Shown one piece after another: positions 1 through 9,125 of a stretch of DNA of 64,000 nt. How positions within the stretch are numbered: the stretch's first letter is position 1; each line of letters begins with the position of its first letter. The notes under the pieces are model-generated. The model was given only the letters and a program-made list of their open reading frames with translations, was not told where the DNA came from and made no database searches. Source of the stretch: Pseudomonas sp. PDM16 (GTDB taxonomy: Bacteria > Pseudomonadota > Gammaproteobacteria > Pseudomonadales > Pseudomonadaceae). A program made the position numbers and the translations under genes. The stretch is from positions 744,001 to 808,000 of the forward strand of contig NZ_JACVAM010000002.1 in the NCBI RefSeq assembly GCF_014851865.1, given 5' to 3'.

Positions 1-451
1 GGCTCTGAGCCGCCTGACCGGGCGCCCGGCGGGAGGGTTGAAAGTCATCGACCATCTGCCGGAAACGACCCTGTTGCGGATTGAGCTGGCCAACGGCAAG
101 CGCGAGGTTTACAGCGTCCTGCGCAACCGTGCGCATAGCAATGTCGCCTTCATGACGGGTGAGTCGCTGCGCTACCAGCCAGGGCTGGATACGCTAACGG
201 TCTACCCTGGCGTGCTGACCAGTTATCCGAACTTCATGTTCAACCTGAAGGCAAGCGAGGTGCCGGAATTCGTCAGTGCACTGGAGCAGGCTCGCGAGCA
301 GGACGTGTTCGACAAGGTAGTGGGGCGCTGGGGCATTCGCCGCAGCCACCCCGAGTTCTGGCGCTATTTCCATGATCTGTCGGCCTACATCCAGGAAACC
401 GAACCGGTGGAAGCGGGTGTGCTGGACATGAATCGCTACCAGAACCTGTAG
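1..451 (+). CDS. cti: Fatty acid cis/trans isomerase, C-terminal part (5' end outside window)
   Basis: This is the last ~150 residues of what looks like Cti, the periplasmic haem-containing isomerase that converts cis- to trans-unsaturated membrane fatty acids under solvent or heat stress. The reading frame is open to the left edge (first whole codon at base 2), so the TTG at 38 is not the true start. Recognition rests on remembered similarity of the C-terminal stretch (IDHLPETTLLRIE, YSVLRNRAHSNVAF, GIRRSHPEFW, VLDMNRYQNL). The haem motif would lie upstream, outside the window. It converges on phhC, with a hairpin between them. Confidence 0.8.
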   Translation, partial: ALSRLTGRPAGGLKVIDHLPETTLLRIELANGKREVYSVLRNRAHSNVAFMTGESLRYQPGLDTLTVYPGVLTSYPNFMFNLKASEVPEFVSALEQAREQDVFDKVVGRWGIRRSHPEFWRYFHDLSAYIQETEPVEAGVLDMNRYQNL

Positions 452-474
452 GTACCTCGTGCACGGCCTTGTGT

Positions 475-493
475 GGGAAGCCTTTGGCTTCCC
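475..493. terminator. Perfect 8-bp hairpin between converging cti and phhC
   Basis: GGGAAGCC-TTT-GGCTTCCC lies between two converging stop codons. It has no clear T-run on either side, so it may be a weak bidirectional terminator or simply a stabilising 3' structure. Confidence 0.4.
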
Positions 494-569
494 GCATGTC
501 CGAGCAGCTCCGATGCCGGTTGCTACCGGCGGGCGATTTCCATAACGCAGCTAACGCGATTCCTTAGAG

Positions 570-1769
570 TCAGCAGGCGCACACCTGGGCGATGGCTGCG
601 GCCAGGTAGTCCAGGCGTTCCTCGCTCATGCCGGCGACGTTGGCGCGGCCGCTGTTGACCAGGTACACGCTGAACTCCTGGCGCAGGCGCTGCACCTGCT
701 CGGCGCTCAGCCCGGTGTAGGAGAACATGCCGCGCTGACTGGCGATGTGGGCGAAGCGCTCGGCCAGGCCGTGGGGCTGCAGCGCCGCCACCAGGCCGCT
801 GCGCAGGCTGGCGATGCGCAGGCGCATGGCCTCCACTTCCCCGGCCCACAGACTGTGCAATTTCTGGTCGGCGAGAATGGTGGCGACCACGGCGGCGCCG
901 TGGGCCGGTGGGGTGGACCACAGGTTGCGGGCGAGGGAGGCCAGTTGGCTGCGAATATCGATCAGCTTCTCGGCGTTCTCCGCGCGCACGATCAGCGCGC
1001 CGGTGCGTTCACGGTACAGGCCGAAGTTCTTCGAGCAGGAGCTGGTGATCAGCAACTCCGGCAGCTCGGCGGCGAACAGGCGCACGGCCCAGGCGTCTTC
1101 GTCGAGGCCGTCGCCAAAGCCCTGGTAGGCGAAGTCGATCAGCGGCAGTAGCTCGCGGGCCTTGACCACCTCCAGCACGCGCTGCCAGTCGTGCTGGCTG
1201 AGGTCGAAGCCGGTAGGGTTGTGGCAGCAGGCGTGCAGCAGCACCACGTCGCCGGCCGGCACCCGCTGCAGGGCGTCGAGCATGGCTTCGACATCCAGGC
1301 GGTTGTCGGCGCCGACGTAGGGGTAGTGCTCCACCCGCAGGCCGCAGGTGGCGAAGATGCTCTCGTGGATCGGCCAGGTCGGCGCGCTCAGCCAGATGCC
1401 GCGACCCGGCAGGTTGGCGGCGATAAAGTCGCCGGCCAGGCGCAGGGCGCCAGTTCCGCCGGGTGTCTGGGTGGCGCCAGCCAGGCCGCTGTGCAGCAGC
1501 GCGTTGTCCGCGCCCAGCACCAGACGCAGCAACTGCTCTCCGAAGACCGGGTCGCCGTGGCCGCCGATGTAGCTCTTGGTCGGCTCGTGCTCCACCAACT
1601 GCCGCTCGGCCAGCTTCACCGCGTAGGGGATCGGGGTGATACCGAGGGCGTCCTTGTACACGCCCACGCCCAGGTCCAGCTTGGCCGGGTTGCTGTCGGC
1701 GCGATAGGCGTCGAGCAGGCTGAGGATGGGATCGCCCGGCACCCGGTCGATGGCGGCGAAGTGGCTCAC
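570..1769 (-). CDS. phhC: Aromatic amino acid aminotransferase PhhC
   Basis: A 399-aa class I PLP-dependent aminotransferase that transaminates tyrosine or phenylalanine in the phenylalanine degradation pathway. Visible marks are HNPTG at 183-187, the cofactor-contacting IDFAYQGF around 211-218, and SSCSKNFG with the Schiff-base lysine at about 247. I place the start at a GTG (1767-1769) because its GTGA overlaps the phhB stop codon, typical of translational coupling, and because 399 aa is the family length. The frame is open further upstream, but that part lies inside phhB and is not aminotransferase-like. Third gene of the phhABC unit. Confidence 0.93.
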   Translation of the reverse strand: MSHFAAIDRVPGDPILSLLDAYRADSNPAKLDLGVGVYKDALGITPIPYAVKLAERQLVEHEPTKSYIGGHGDPVFGEQLLRLVLGADNALLHSGLAGATQTPGGTGALRLAGDFIAANLPGRGIWLSAPTWPIHESIFATCGLRVEHYPYVGADNRLDVEAMLDALQRVPAGDVVLLHACCHNPTGFDLSQHDWQRVLEVVKARELLPLIDFAYQGFGDGLDEDAWAVRLFAAELPELLITSSCSKNFGLYRERTGALIVRAENAEKLIDIRSQLASLARNLWSTPPAHGAAVVATILADQKLHSLWAGEVEAMRLRIASLRSGLVAALQPHGLAERFAHIASQRGMFSYTGLSAEQVQRLRQEFSVYLVNSGRANVAGMSEERLDYLAAAIAQVCAC

Positions 1770-2119
1770 TTGCGGCCCTCGGCGCTGGCGGCCAGCACGT
1801 CGGTACGCGCGGCCATGATGAAGTCGTTGCGGTGCAGGCCCTTCATCTCGTGGCTCCACCAGGTGACGGTGACCTTGCCCCATTCGGTGAGCAGGGCCGG
1901 GTGGTGGCCGACTTCCTCGGCGGCGGTGCCCACCGCGTTGGTGAAGGCCAGGGCGTGGCGGAAGGTACGGAACAGATAGGCGCGCTCCAGCTCCATGTGG
2001 CCGTCGCGGGTCTCGATGTTCCAGTCCGGGATCTCGCGGATCAGCGTGGCCAGCTCCTCGTCGGAGACGTGGGGCGCGTCGGCGCGGCAGGCTTCGCATT
2101 GGGCTTGGGCGAGGGACAT
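1766..2119 (-). CDS. phhB: Pterin-4a-carbinolamine dehydratase PhhB
   Basis: A 117-aa protein with the small single-domain fold length of the family. It regenerates the tetrahydrobiopterin-type cofactor used by phenylalanine hydroxylase by dehydrating the 4a-carbinolamine. The family signature is seen in the histidine-rich EEVGHHP segment (residues 68-74) and the preceding [12 protein letters not shown] helix. It sits 73 bp downstream of phhA and overlaps phhC by 4 bp, so the three genes are very likely one transcript. Confidence 0.93.
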   Translation of the reverse strand: MSLAQAQCEACRADAPHVSDEELATLIREIPDWNIETRDGHMELERAYLFRTFRHALAFTNAVGTAAEEVGHHPALLTEWGKVTVTWWSHEMKGLHRNDFIMAARTDVLAASAEGRK

Positions 2120-2192
2120 TCTGGGCTCCTGCAGTGAGGTCTTGAGGGTAGAGGGGGAAAGCGTAGGACGGGTTCCGTCGAATCGGGTCGGC

Positions 2193-2978
2193 TCACGCCG
2201 CCTTGGGCGGGAACTTCGGTGCGTGCAGGCCCAGCGCCGTGGCTCGTTGCACCATGCCCATGATGTCCTGGTGGGCCAGCTCGAACAGGCTCTTGAGTTG
2301 CGGCAGGACGAAATACAGCGGCTGCAGGATATCGATGCGGTAGGGCGTGCGCATCGCCTCCAGCGGGTCGAAGACCTGGTGCTCGGGCTCGTTGGACAGG
2401 CTGTAGACCGTCTCCTTTGGCGAGGAGAGGATGCCGCCGCCGTAGATGCGCCGGCCCTGCGGGGTGTCGACCAGGCCGAACTCGATGGTCATCCAGTACA
2501 GGCGCGCCAGGTACACGCGCTGCTCCTTGCTGGCGGCCAGGCCGAGCTTGCCGTAGGTGTGGGTGAATTCGGCGAACCAGGGGTTGGTCAGCAGCGGGCA
2601 GTGGCCGAAGATCTCGTGGAAGATGTCCGGTTCCTGCAGATAGTCCAATTCCTCGGGCGTGCGGATAAAGGTGGCAACCGGGAAGCGCTTGCTGGCCAGC
2701 AGCTCGAAGAAGGTCTGGAACGGAATCAGCGCCGGTACCTGGGCCACGCTCCAGCCAGTGGTGGCGCCCAGTACCTTGTTGACCTCGCCGAGTTGGGGAA
2801 TGCGCTCGGTGGGCAGACCGAGCTGTTCGATGCCATCGAAGTACTCCTGGCAGGCGCGGCCTTCGAGCACCTTCATCTGCCGGGTGATCAAGGTGTTCCA
2901 CACCTGATGCTCGGTGTCCGAATAGTGGATGAAGCCGTTGTCGTCCTGTTGCCGTGCCACGTACTGCGTGGTTTTCAT
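2193..2978 (-). CDS. phhA: Phenylalanine-4-hydroxylase PhhA
   Basis: A 261-aa non-haem iron, pterin-dependent monooxygenase that converts phenylalanine to tyrosine. The iron ligands are visible: HEIFGH with His121 and His126, and Glu166 in YWMTIEFGL. The length is that of the bacterial enzyme, which lacks the mammalian regulatory domain. The start ATG follows GATGAGGAGG. First gene of phhABC, divergent from phhR. A TyrR/PhhR-type box lies about 120 bp upstream of the start. Confidence 0.96.
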   Translation of the reverse strand: MKTTQYVARQQDDNGFIHYSDTEHQVWNTLITRQMKVLEGRACQEYFDGIEQLGLPTERIPQLGEVNKVLGATTGWSVAQVPALIPFQTFFELLASKRFPVATFIRTPEELDYLQEPDIFHEIFGHCPLLTNPWFAEFTHTYGKLGLAASKEQRVYLARLYWMTIEFGLVDTPQGRRIYGGGILSSPKETVYSLSNEPEHQVFDPLEAMRTPYRIDILQPLYFVLPQLKSLFELAHQDIMGMVQRATALGLHAPKFPPKAA

Positions 2979-3021
2979 CGAGCCTCCTCATCTGCGGCGC
3001 AGGCCGCGGAGTGTTGTTGTG

Positions 3022-3038
3022 TTGCCTTAGCAGTACCG
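3022..3038 (-). promoter_or_regulatory. Possible -24/-12 (sigma-54) promoter of phhA
   Basis: Read on the minus strand, CGGTACTGCTAAGGCAA has GG and GC separated by exactly 10 bp, with TAC after GG as in sigma-54 promoters. Transcription would begin ~30 bp before the phhA start. The -12 element is imperfect, and the adjacent PhhR carries GAFEGA instead of GAFTGA, which argues against sigma-54 use. Confidence 0.35.
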
Positions 3039-3099
3039 CAGATGAGTGCGCAGAGCACCAGGCGAGGGCGGCGGGAGAGGGTTTCTGGTGGGCTACTGT

Positions 3100-3117
3100 T
3101 GTAAATAAAACATTACG
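3100..3117. promoter_or_regulatory. PhhR/TyrR box between phhA and phhR
   Basis: TGTAAATAAAACATTACG resembles the TyrR-family operator TGTAAA-N6-TTTACA: the left half is perfect and the right half is weak. It lies in the divergent phhA-phhR intergenic region, where PhhR is expected to activate phhABC in response to aromatic amino acids. Confidence 0.55.
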
Positions 3118-3247
3118 AAATCGCGAAAGCGTTCCGGCATCGCCTTGCTGGAGTTCGCTGGCGTCACATATTCTTGACGAAAAACAACGGCCGCCTTGCG
3201 AAAAATGGCCGTGACCCAGCCCATAACAACGATCAGGGTCGATTACC

Positions 3248-4801
3248 GTGCGAATCAAGGTCCATTGCCAAAACCGTGTCGGCATCCTGCGCGACATCCT
3301 CGAACTGCTGGTCGACTACGGCATCAACGTCGCCCGTGGCGAAGTCGGCGGCGAGCAGGGCAACGCCATCTACCTGCATTGCCCGAACCTCATCAATCTG
3401 CAGTTCCAGGCCCTGCGCCCGAAGCTGGAGGCCATCTCCGGCGTATTTGGCGTCAAGCGCGTCGGCCTGATGCCCAGCGAACGACGTCACCTCGAACTCA
3501 ACGCCTTGCTCGGCGCGCTGGACTTTCCGGTGCTGTCCATCGACATGGGTGGCAGCATCGTCGCCGCCAACCGCAGCGCCGCCCAGTTGCTTGGCGTGCG
3601 GGTGGACGAGGTGCCGGGCATGGCGCTGTCGCGCTATATCGACGACTTCGACCTGCCCGAGCTGGTGCGTGCCAACAAGTCGCGGGTCAATGGCCTGCGG
3701 GTGAAGGTGAAGGGCGATGTGTTCCTCGCCGATATCGCGCCGCTGCAGTCCGAGCATGACGAGAGCGAGGCGCTGGCCGGCGCCGTGCTCACCCTGCACC
3801 GTGCTGACCGGGTGGGCGAACGCATCTACCACGTGCGCAAGCAGGAGTTGCGTGGCTTCGACTCGATCTTCCAGAGCTCCAGGGTGATGGCCGCCGTGGT
3901 GCGCGAAGCACGGCGTATGGCGCCGCTGGACGCGCCGCTGCTGATCGAGGGCGAGACCGGTACCGGCAAGGAGTTGCTGGCGCGCGCCTGCCACCTGGCC
4001 AGCCCACGTGGGCAGTCGCCATTCATGGCGCTCAACTGCGCGGGATTGCCGGAATCCATGGCCGAGACCGAACTATTCGGCTATGGCCCGGGTGCCTTCG
4101 AGGGCGCGCGACCGGAAGGCAAGCTCGGCCTGCTGGAGCTGACCGCCGGCGGTACCCTGTTCCTCGATGGCGTGGGCGAGATGAGCCCGCGCCTGCAGGC
4201 CAAGCTGCTGCGCTTCCTGCAGGACGGCTGCTTCCGCCGGGTGGGCAGCGACGAGGAGGTGTACCTGGATGTGCGGGTGATCTGCGCCACCCAGGTCGAC
4301 CTATCCGAGCTGTGCAACAAGGGCGAGTTTCGCCAGGACCTCTATCACCGCCTCAACGTGCTCAGTCTGCATATCCCACCACTGCGCGAATGCCTGGACG
4401 GCCTGGCGCCACTGGTGGAGCACTTCCTCGATTCGGCCAGCCGGCAGATCGGTTGCCCGCTGCCGAAGCTGGCTCCCCAGGCCTTCGAGCGCATGGCCCA
4501 CTACCACTGGCCGGGCAACGTGCGGCAGCTGGAAAACGTGCTGTTCCAGGCCGTGTCGCTGTGCGACGGCGGCACGGTGAAGGCCGAGCACATCCGCCTG
4601 CCGGACTACGGTGCGCCGCAGCCGCTCGGCGAGTTCTCCGTCGAGGGTGATCTGGACACCATCCTCGGTCGCTTCGAGAGGGCGGTGCTGGAGCGCCTGT
4701 ACGCCGACCACCCGAGCAGCCGCCAGCTGGGCAAGCGCCTTGGGGTGTCGCACACCACCATCGCCAACAAGCTGCGTCAGCATGGCCTCGGCAAGGAGTA
4801 G
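3248..4801 (+). CDS. phhR: TyrR-like regulator PhhR
   Basis: A 517-aa activator of aromatic amino acid catabolism. Domains in order: an N-terminal ACT domain (about 1-75, RVGILRDILELLVDYGINV), a PAS-like segment (about 80-185), an AAA+ domain with Walker A GETGTGKE at 235-242, and a C-terminal Fis-type helix-turn-helix (about 485-515, RLGVSHTTIANKLRQHG). The sigma-54 contact loop reads GAFEGA (282-287), not GAFTGA. E. coli TyrR also lacks the canonical loop and works with sigma-70. GTG start. Divergent from phhA, with a putative operator between them. Confidence 0.93.
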   Translation: MRIKVHCQNRVGILRDILELLVDYGINVARGEVGGEQGNAIYLHCPNLINLQFQALRPKLEAISGVFGVKRVGLMPSERRHLELNALLGALDFPVLSIDMGGSIVAANRSAAQLLGVRVDEVPGMALSRYIDDFDLPELVRANKSRVNGLRVKVKGDVFLADIAPLQSEHDESEALAGAVLTLHRADRVGERIYHVRKQELRGFDSIFQSSRVMAAVVREARRMAPLDAPLLIEGETGTGKELLARACHLASPRGQSPFMALNCAGLPESMAETELFGYGPGAFEGARPEGKLGLLELTAGGTLFLDGVGEMSPRLQAKLLRFLQDGCFRRVGSDEEVYLDVRVICATQVDLSELCNKGEFRQDLYHRLNVLSLHIPPLRECLDGLAPLVEHFLDSASRQIGCPLPKLAPQAFERMAHYHWPGNVRQLENVLFQAVSLCDGGTVKAEHIRLPDYGAPQPLGEFSVEGDLDTILGRFERAVLERLYADHPSSRQLGKRLGVSHTTIANKLRQHGLGKE

Positions 4802-4921
4802 GGCGCTTGTCTACGACCTTGGTGTAATGGTCGGGTAAGTGATGGAGGCGTAAAAAGTCACTCGTCCGGCTCCTGCGAATCGGACTGCGTTTCTGACATT
4901 CCTCCCCGGAATGAGATTGGT

Positions 4922-4949
4922 GGCGGCCCTGTTGGGTCGCCTTTTTTTT
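4922..4949 (+). terminator. Intrinsic terminator after phhR
   Basis: GGCGGCCC-TGTT-GGGTCGCC (one mismatch) is followed by eight T residues. It ends the phhR transcript before the acs promoter region. Confidence 0.85.
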
Positions 4950-4968
4950 GCCCGTAAAAATCGCTCAA

Positions 4969-5003
4969 GACTATGGTCGTAGAGCGGTAAGACCATGGTC
5001 GAA
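4969..5003 (+). promoter_or_regulatory. Direct repeat GAC(T/C)ATGGTCG upstream of acs
   Basis: GACTATGGTCGTA (4969-4981) and GACCATGGTCGAA (4991-5003) repeat in the same orientation, 22 bp apart (about two helical turns), 70-100 bp before the acs start. This is the layout of an activator site. acs in pseudomonads is known to be activated by the MxtR/ErdR (CrbS/CrbR) two-component system, so its response regulator is a candidate, by inference only. Confidence 0.45.
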
Positions 5004-5071
5004 TGGCCCTACTTTGGGTCGGGGGATACAAAAGGCGGCATACAAAAACAACCGCCCGCCGAGGTATCCAA

Positions 5072-7027
5072 ATGACTGCTGCTTCCCTCTACCCCGTCCG
5101 CCCCGAGGTGGCCGCCAACACGCTGACCGACGAAGCCACCTATAAGGCGATGTACCAGCAGTCGGTGATCAATCCGGATGGCTTCTGGCGCGAGCAGGCC
5201 AAGCGCATCGACTGGATCAAGCCATTCACCAAGGTCAAGCAGACCTCGTTCGACGACCATCATGTTGATATCAAGTGGTTCGCCGACGGCACCCTGAATC
5301 TTTCGGCCAACTGCCTGGACCGTCATCTGGAAACTCGTGGCGACCAGATCGCGATCATCTGGGAAGGTGACGATCCGTCCGAGCACCGCGAAATCACCTA
5401 CCACGAGCTGCACGAGCAGGTCTGCAAGTTCGCCAACGCTCTGCGTGGCCAGGACGTGCACCGCGGCGATGTGGTGACTATCTACATGCCGATGATCCCG
5501 GAAGCGGCAGTGGCCATGCTGGCCTGCGCCCGTATCGGTGCCATCCACTCCGTGGTATTCGGCGGCTTCTCGCCGGAGGCTCTGGCCGGCCGGATCATCG
5601 ACTGCCAGTCAAAGGTGGTGATCACCGCCGACGAGGGCGTGCGTGGCGGCAAGAAGGTAGCGCTGAAGGCCAATGTCGACGACGCCCTGACCAACCCGGA
5701 AACCCACAGCGTGCAGAAGGTCATCGTGGCCAAGCGCACTGGTGCCGAGATCAAGTGGAACCAGCACCGCGACATCTGGTACGAGGACCTGATGAAGGTA
5801 GCCGGCAGCACTTGCGCGCCGAAGGAAATGGGGGCCGAAGAGGCGCTGTTCATCCTCTACACTTCAGGCTCCACCGGCAAACCCAAGGGTGTGCTGCATA
5901 CCACTGGCGGCTATCTGGTCTACGCCTCGCTGACCCACGAGCGAGTGTTCGACTATCGTCCGGGCGAAGTCTTCTGGTGCACCGCTGACATCGGCTGGGT
6001 CACCGGCCACACCTATCTGATCTATGGCCCGCTTTCCAACGGCGCCACCACCGTCATGTTCGAAGGCGTGCCGAATTACCCGGACGTGACCCGTGTGCAG
6101 AAGATCATCGACAAGCACAAGGTCAACATCCTCTACACCGCCCCGACCGCCATTCGCGCCATGATGGCCGAGGGTAATGCTGCGGTGGCGGGCGCCGACG
6201 GCTCCAGCCTGCGACTGCTCGGTTCGGTGGGCGAGCCAATCAACCCGGAAGCCTGGCATTGGTACTACGAGAACGTCGGCCAGGGCCGCTGCCCGATCGT
6301 TGACACCTGGTGGCAGACCGAGACCGGCGCTTGCCTGATGACCCCGCTGCCGGGTGCTCACGCCATGAAGCCAGGCTCCGCCGCGCGCCCGTTCTTCGGC
6401 GTGCAACCCGCCTTGGTCGACAATTTGGGCAACATTCTTGAAGGCGCCACCGAAGGCAATCTGGTGATCATCGATTCCTGGCCGGGCCAGGCGCGCACTT
6501 TGTACGGCGACCACGACCGCTTCGTCGATACCTACTTCAATACCTTCAAGGGCATGTACTTCACCGGTGACGGCGCTCGTCGCGATGAAGACGGTTACTG
6601 GTGGATCACCGGTCGCGTCGACGATGTGCTCAACGTGTCCGGCCACCGCATGGGTACCGCGGAGATCGAGAGCGCCATGGTCGCCCACTCGAAAGTCGCC
6701 GAGGCCGCCGTGGTCGGTGTGCCTCACGACATCAAGGGGCAGGGCATCTATGTCTATGTCACCCTGAATGCAGGCGAGGAGCCATCCGAGCAACTGCGTC
6801 AGGAACTGAAGAACTGGGTGCGCAAGGAGATCGGCCCGATTGCCTCGCCAGACGTTATCCAGTGGGCTCCGGGACTACCGAAGACCCGTTCGGGCAAGAT
6901 CATGCGCCGCATCCTGCGCAAGATCGCCACCGCCGAATACGATTCCCTCGGCGACATCTCCACGCTGGCCGACCCTGGCGTGGTGCAGCACCTCATCGAC
7001 ACCCATCGCACCATGCAGGCCGCCTGA
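5072..7027 (+). CDS. acs: Acetyl-CoA synthetase
   Basis: A 651-aa AMP-forming acetate:CoA ligase, activating acetate for the TCA and glyoxylate cycles. Family motifs are present: the P-loop-like [12 protein letters not shown] (about 264-275), DTWWQTETG, and the C-terminal lysine motif [11 protein letters not shown] that is the target of acetylation control. The frame is open up to 5003, but I take the ATG at 5072, which follows GAGGTATCCA and gives the usual 651 residues. A strong terminator follows, so it is probably monocistronic. Confidence 0.96.
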   Translation: MTAASLYPVRPEVAANTLTDEATYKAMYQQSVINPDGFWREQAKRIDWIKPFTKVKQTSFDDHHVDIKWFADGTLNLSANCLDRHLETRGDQIAIIWEGDDPSEHREITYHELHEQVCKFANALRGQDVHRGDVVTIYMPMIPEAAVAMLACARIGAIHSVVFGGFSPEALAGRIIDCQSKVVITADEGVRGGKKVALKANVDDALTNPETHSVQKVIVAKRTGAEIKWNQHRDIWYEDLMKVAGSTCAPKEMGAEEALFILYTSGSTGKPKGVLHTTGGYLVYASLTHERVFDYRPGEVFWCTADIGWVTGHTYLIYGPLSNGATTVMFEGVPNYPDVTRVQKIIDKHKVNILYTAPTAIRAMMAEGNAAVAGADGSSLRLLGSVGEPINPEAWHWYYENVGQGRCPIVDTWWQTETGACLMTPLPGAHAMKPGSAARPFFGVQPALVDNLGNILEGATEGNLVIIDSWPGQARTLYGDHDRFVDTYFNTFKGMYFTGDGARRDEDGYWWITGRVDDVLNVSGHRMGTAEIESAMVAHSKVAEAAVVGVPHDIKGQGIYVYVTLNAGEEPSEQLRQELKNWVRKEIGPIASPDVIQWAPGLPKTRSGKIMRRILRKIATAEYDSLGDISTLADPGVVQHLIDTHRTMQAA

Positions 7028-7053
7028 TCGGGCGGCTCCGCTGACGTGCACGA

Positions 7054-7082
7054 CCCCGGCCACAAGCCGGGGTTTGTTTTTT
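7054..7082 (+). terminator. Intrinsic terminator after acs
   Basis: CCCCGGC-CACAA-GCCGGGG is followed by TTTGTTTTTT. Confidence 0.92.
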
Positions 7083-7519
7083 GGGGGGCGATTACCGATT
7101 TTTCCCGAAGGCGTAACGTGGTGGGTAACGCTGTGCGCCAAAACGGGGCGCCAGGGAACATCCGCGGGGCGATTCTCTGGGTGCCTGTGCCGGGCATGCT
7201 ATCGAAAGGTCTATTCTGCTGGGCTGCGCGTTAGCTGGCTTGGTTATTGCCTTGTTAAAAGGTTGTGTTTTCGTGTCTCATTGGTCACGTTTAGGCTGAC
7301 CTGTCAATACGGGCCCACGGCCCGCCCGGTGCTTCTGTAATTTGTTGTCGCTTTGAAGAAATATCGACCTACCCCTGGTCGATAGAATGCCGCCCACTTG
7401 GCCAGCCCTCTTCCAATGCCCTTCGTGGCGGCAAAGACGGCGACACTTTCTACAATTCACCCCATGGCCATGGCGAACTCATTTCTGCCAAACGCGGTAC
7501 CCATTCGAAGGAGCACAAG
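7083..7519. other. Intergenic region acs-aotJ with no gene seen
   Basis: About 440 bp of locally AT-richer sequence with no convincing coding frame. It holds the candidate ArgR half-site listed separately and, presumably, the aot promoter. The aotJ Shine-Dalgarno AAGGAG is at its right end. Confidence 0.6.
7346..7366 (+). promoter_or_regulatory. Candidate ArgR half-site upstream of aotJ
   Basis: TGTCGC-TTTGAAGA-AA-TATCG fits the P. aeruginosa ArgR half-site pattern TGTCGC-N8-AA-N5 as I remember it. No good second half-site is seen 21 bp away. It lies 174 bp before the aotJ start. The same pattern recurs twice upstream of aruC. Confidence 0.4.
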
Positions 7520-8293
7520 ATGAAGAAGATCGTACTTCTCGGCGCACTGGCGCTGACCGCTTTCAGTGCGCTGGTTCAGGCAGATGACAAACCGCTGCGT
7601 ATCGGCATCGAAGCGGCCTACCCACCCTTCGCCTACAAGACCCCGGAAGGCAACATCACCGGCTTCGACTACGACATCGGCAACGCCCTGTGCGAAGAGA
7701 TGAAGGTCAAGTGCCAGTGGATCGAGCAGGAGTTCGATGGCCTGATCCCGGCTCTCAAGGTGCGCAAGTTCGACGCCGTGCTGTCGTCCATGTCCATCAC
7801 CGACGAGCGCAAGAAGTCCGTGGATTTCACCGGCAAGTACTACGCCACTCCGGCGCGCCTGGCGATGAAGGCCGGTAGTGAGTACACCGACGTGGCTGGC
7901 CTCAAGGGCAAGAAGATCGGCGTGCAGCGCTCCTCCATCTATGATCGCTACGCTACCGATGTCTTCGCTCCGGCCGGCGCCGAGATCGTGCGCTACAGCT
8001 CGCAAAACGAAGTCTTCCTGGATCTGGCCTCCGGTCGTCTGGACGGCACTCTGGCAGACGTGGTCAACATCGACGACGGTTTCCTCAAGACCGACGCCGG
8101 CAAAGGCTTCGCCCTGGTAGGCCCCGACTTCACCGACGAGAAGTACTTCGGCGAAGGCCAAGGCATCGCGGTGCGTAAGGGTGACAAGGCTCTGGCCGAC
8201 AAGATCAGCGCCGCCATCCTGGCGATCCGCGCCAACGGCAAGTACAAGGAAGTGCAAGACAAGTACTTCCAGTTCAACGTCTACGGCGAATAA
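7520..8293 (+). CDS. aotJ: Arginine/ornithine-binding periplasmic protein AotJ
   Basis: A 257-aa family-3 solute-binding protein for a polar amino acid ABC importer. The Sec signal peptide [21 protein letters not shown] ends at about residue 21. The mature part shows family motifs [31 protein letters not shown] and [16 protein letters not shown] lobes. The AAGGAG ribosome site is 8-9 bp before ATG. First gene of aotJQMP-argR. A 13-bp hairpin right after it probably keeps the binding protein more abundant than the membrane subunits. Confidence 0.93.
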   Translation: MKKIVLLGALALTAFSALVQADDKPLRIGIEAAYPPFAYKTPEGNITGFDYDIGNALCEEMKVKCQWIEQEFDGLIPALKVRKFDAVLSSMSITDERKKSVDFTGKYYATPARLAMKAGSEYTDVAGLKGKKIGVQRSSIYDRYATDVFAPAGAEIVRYSSQNEVFLDLASGRLDGTLADVVNIDDGFLKTDAGKGFALVGPDFTDEKYFGEGQGIAVRKGDKALADKISAAILAIRANGKYKEVQDKYFQFNVYGE

Positions 8294-8302
8294 CGCCGCT
8301 GC

Positions 8303-8333
8303 GCCCATCCTTCCCGGACCGGGGAGGATGGGC
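8303..8333 (+). repeat. 13-bp stem-loop between aotJ and aotQ
   Basis: GCCCATCCTTCCC (8303-8315) pairs with GGGGAGGATGGGC (8321-8333) across a 5-nt loop, with one G-T pair. No T-run follows. Stable hairpins at this place in ABC operons usually protect the upstream binding-protein message from 3' decay or give partial termination. Confidence 0.7.
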
Positions 8334-8425
8334 ACGGGCCGGGTGAGCGTAGCGCTCTGCCGGACTCATCCCATGCCCCTCGCTCCTTGCAAGAGCGCTC
8401 CTCCTGCTTCCAGAGGATAGATTTC

Positions 8426-9115
8426 ATGTTCAACGGCTACGGCTCGACCATTCTCGACGGCGCCTGGCTCACCGTGCAGTTGTCGCTGTTGTCCATGGCG
8501 GTGGCGGTCGCGCTTGGCCTGGCGGGTGCGGCTTTCCGTCTGTCGCCGGTGAAATGGCTGGCCCTGATGGGCGAGACCTACGCCACCGTGATTCGCGGCA
8601 TTCCCGACCTGGTGCTGATCCTGCTGATCTTCTACGGTGGCCAGGACCTGGTGAACCGCATCGCCCCGTTGGTGGGCTATGAGGATTACATCGACATCAA
8701 CCCGTTCATCGCAGGCGTCAGCACCCTGGGCTTTATCTACGGTGCATACCTGTCCGAGACCTTCCGTGGCGCCTTCATGGCCATCCCCAAGGGGCAGGGT
8801 GAGGCCGGCATGGCCTATGGCATGAGCCCGCTGCGGGTGTTCTTCCGCATCCTGGTGCCGCAGATGATCCGCCTGGCGATTCCGGGCTTCACCAATAATT
8901 GGCTGGTGCTGATCAAGGCCACCGCGCTGATCTCCCTGGTCGGCCTGCAGGACATGATGGCCCGCGCCAAGAGCGCCGGCGACGCGACCCGCGAGCCGTT
9001 CACCTACATCCTGCTGGCAGCCGCCATCTACCTGGTCATGACCAGCGTGTCCCTGCTGGTGCTGCGCTACCTCGAACGCCGCTATTCGGTCGGCGTGAAG
9101 ACGGCCGAAATCTGA
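8426..9115 (+). CDS. aotQ: Arginine/ornithine ABC transporter permease AotQ
   Basis: A 229-aa integral membrane permease of the HisMQ type. It has about five hydrophobic segments and the cytoplasmic EAA loop (GQGEAGMAYGMSPLRVFFRILVPQ) that contacts the ATPase. The start is taken at 8426, behind CAGAGGATAG. The longer frame from 8387 has no ribosome site. It pairs with AotM, 10 bp downstream, to form the heterodimeric channel. Confidence 0.92.
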   Translation: MFNGYGSTILDGAWLTVQLSLLSMAVAVALGLAGAAFRLSPVKWLALMGETYATVIRGIPDLVLILLIFYGGQDLVNRIAPLVGYEDYIDINPFIAGVSTLGFIYGAYLSETFRGAFMAIPKGQGEAGMAYGMSPLRVFFRILVPQMIRLAIPGFTNNWLVLIKATALISLVGLQDMMARAKSAGDATREPFTYILLAAAIYLVMTSVSLLVLRYLERRYSVGVKTAEI

Positions 9116-9125
9116 GGGAGTTGCC

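Noticed and set aside
1191..1979. Long plus-strand frame of 262 codons over phhC/phhB
   Set aside because: It is antisense to two well-supported genes; long shadow frames are expected at this GC content.
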